A DNA stretch of 6,450 nucleotides from an uncultured Bacillota bacterium (GTDB taxonomy: Bacteria > Bacillota > Dehalobacteriia > UBA4068), in the NCBI GenBank assembly GCA_934427095.1, contig CAKRYM010000093.1:1-6450 (forward strand), written 5' to 3'. Made by a program: the position numbers and the translations under genes. Below the pieces are notes generated by a model. The model did not search any database, was not told the DNA's origin, and worked only from the letters and a program-made list of their open reading frames with translations. Below are positions 6,098 to 6,450 of the stretch, in pieces. Positions within the stretch are counted from its first letter, which is position 1. Each line of letters starts with the position of its first letter.

Positions 6098-6450
6098 TTA
6101 TTTGGCAATTTCCACCGCTTTCTTCAAATCAATGGAACCAGTATAAATGGCTTTACCAATAATTGCGGCCGAAGCACCCATGTCCTTTAATTTCATGATA
6201 GCCGCATAATCAGAAATTCCCCCAGCGATTATGGTCTGCATCCCGCTATTACTGATAATATCCGCAATACCGGGATAATTAGGCCCTTTCATGGAGGCAG
6301 AACGCCGAATATCCGTATAAATAAAGCGTTCCATACCAAGGTCTTTTAACCTAGACAGCAAAGTAGAAACAGGCAAAGCTACTGCCGTTCCAAATCCTTC
6401 CAAACTGACCAGGCCATCCCGGCCGTCCACACCAGCAATCACCTTATCCC
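6098..6450 (-). CDS. hisA: HisA-like phosphoribosyl-formimino imidazole carboxamide isomerase, C-terminal part (runs off right edge)
   Basis: HisA isomerises ProFAR to PRFAR in histidine synthesis, using a (beta/alpha)8 barrel. The visible 117 codons cover the second half-barrel. AGVDGRDG (bases about 6436-6413) matches the HisA GIDARxG motif; its first Asp is the second catalytic Asp of the family. YTDI (about 6319-6308) carries the Thr found at the active site, AGGIS is the strand-7 phosphate-binding loop and IIGKAIYTG the strand-8 phosphate-binding segment. The GTG at 6442 is not taken as the start because the frame is open to the edge and the codons before it (Asp-Lys) fit the family. An oddity is RRSASMKGPN after YTDI, where HisA normally has an RDGT-type sequence, so a conserved Asp-Gly is missing. 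The gene ends its transcription unit: hisF does not follow. HisA is the best call; a HisA-family paralogue is the alternative. Confidence 0.82.
   Translation of the reverse strand, partial: DKVIAGVDGRDGLVSLEGFGTAVALPVSTLLSRLKDLGMERFIYTDIRRSASMKGPNYPGIADIISNSGMQTIIAGGISDYAAIMKLKDMGASAAIIGKAIYTGSIDLKKAVEIAK

Noticed and set aside
6440..6442. GTG as the start of the HisA-like gene
   Set aside because: The frame stays open to the window edge, the codons before it fit the HisA family, and half the barrel would be missing if translation began here.
1..6450. Mobile element, CRISPR array, toxin-antitoxin or defence system
   Set aside because: I found no transposase, integrase, regularly spaced repeats, terminal inverted repeats or defence-type domains; the recognisable genes are housekeeping, surface and sporulation functions.

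Overview
The window looks like chromosome of an endospore-forming, low- to mid-GC Firmicute (Clostridia-like or a related lineage). Three things point there: the N-terminal part of the forespore sigma factor SigG, an exported protein anchored by three SLH domains of the kind common in Clostridia and Negativicutes, and purine-rich Shine-Dalgarno sites before every visible start. I cannot name the genus. I see no mobile element, CRISPR array, tRNA or rRNA, and no previously undescribed multi-gene system.

Layout, left to right. (1) 1-503, minus strand: 5' part of sigG, running off the left edge, with a strong RBS and a plausible SigF/SigG-type promoter (534-563). (2) 504-744: intergenic, holding that promoter, a run of spaced A/T tracts and a rho-independent terminator (stem 672-691) for the next gene. 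(3) 745-3039, minus strand: a 764-residue secreted SLH-domain protein with a beta-solenoid-like N-terminal half. (4) 3040-3321: divergent intergenic region with a vegetative-type promoter for each flanking gene. A perfect 7-bp inverted repeat lies in the predicted leader of the SLH gene. (5) 3322-4116, plus strand: a ProC-like pyrroline-5-carboxylate reductase with unusual motif variants. (6) 4170-6005, plus strand: the ribosome-associated GTPase TypA/BipA, 53 bp behind proC and probably co-transcribed. (7) 6006-6097: a 14-bp perfect hairpin serving as a shared terminator between converging genes. (8) 6098-6450, minus strand: C-terminal part of a HisA-like isomerase, running off the right edge.

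The genes do not form one pathway. proC-typA looks like a housekeeping transcription unit, the SLH gene a monocistronic cell-surface gene, and sigG a developmentally controlled gene. hisA is the last gene of a unit entering from the right. The points most worth a second look are substituted signature residues in the ProC-like and HisA-like proteins, the leader hairpin of the SLH gene, and the placement of sigG behind an SLH gene instead of behind sigE.
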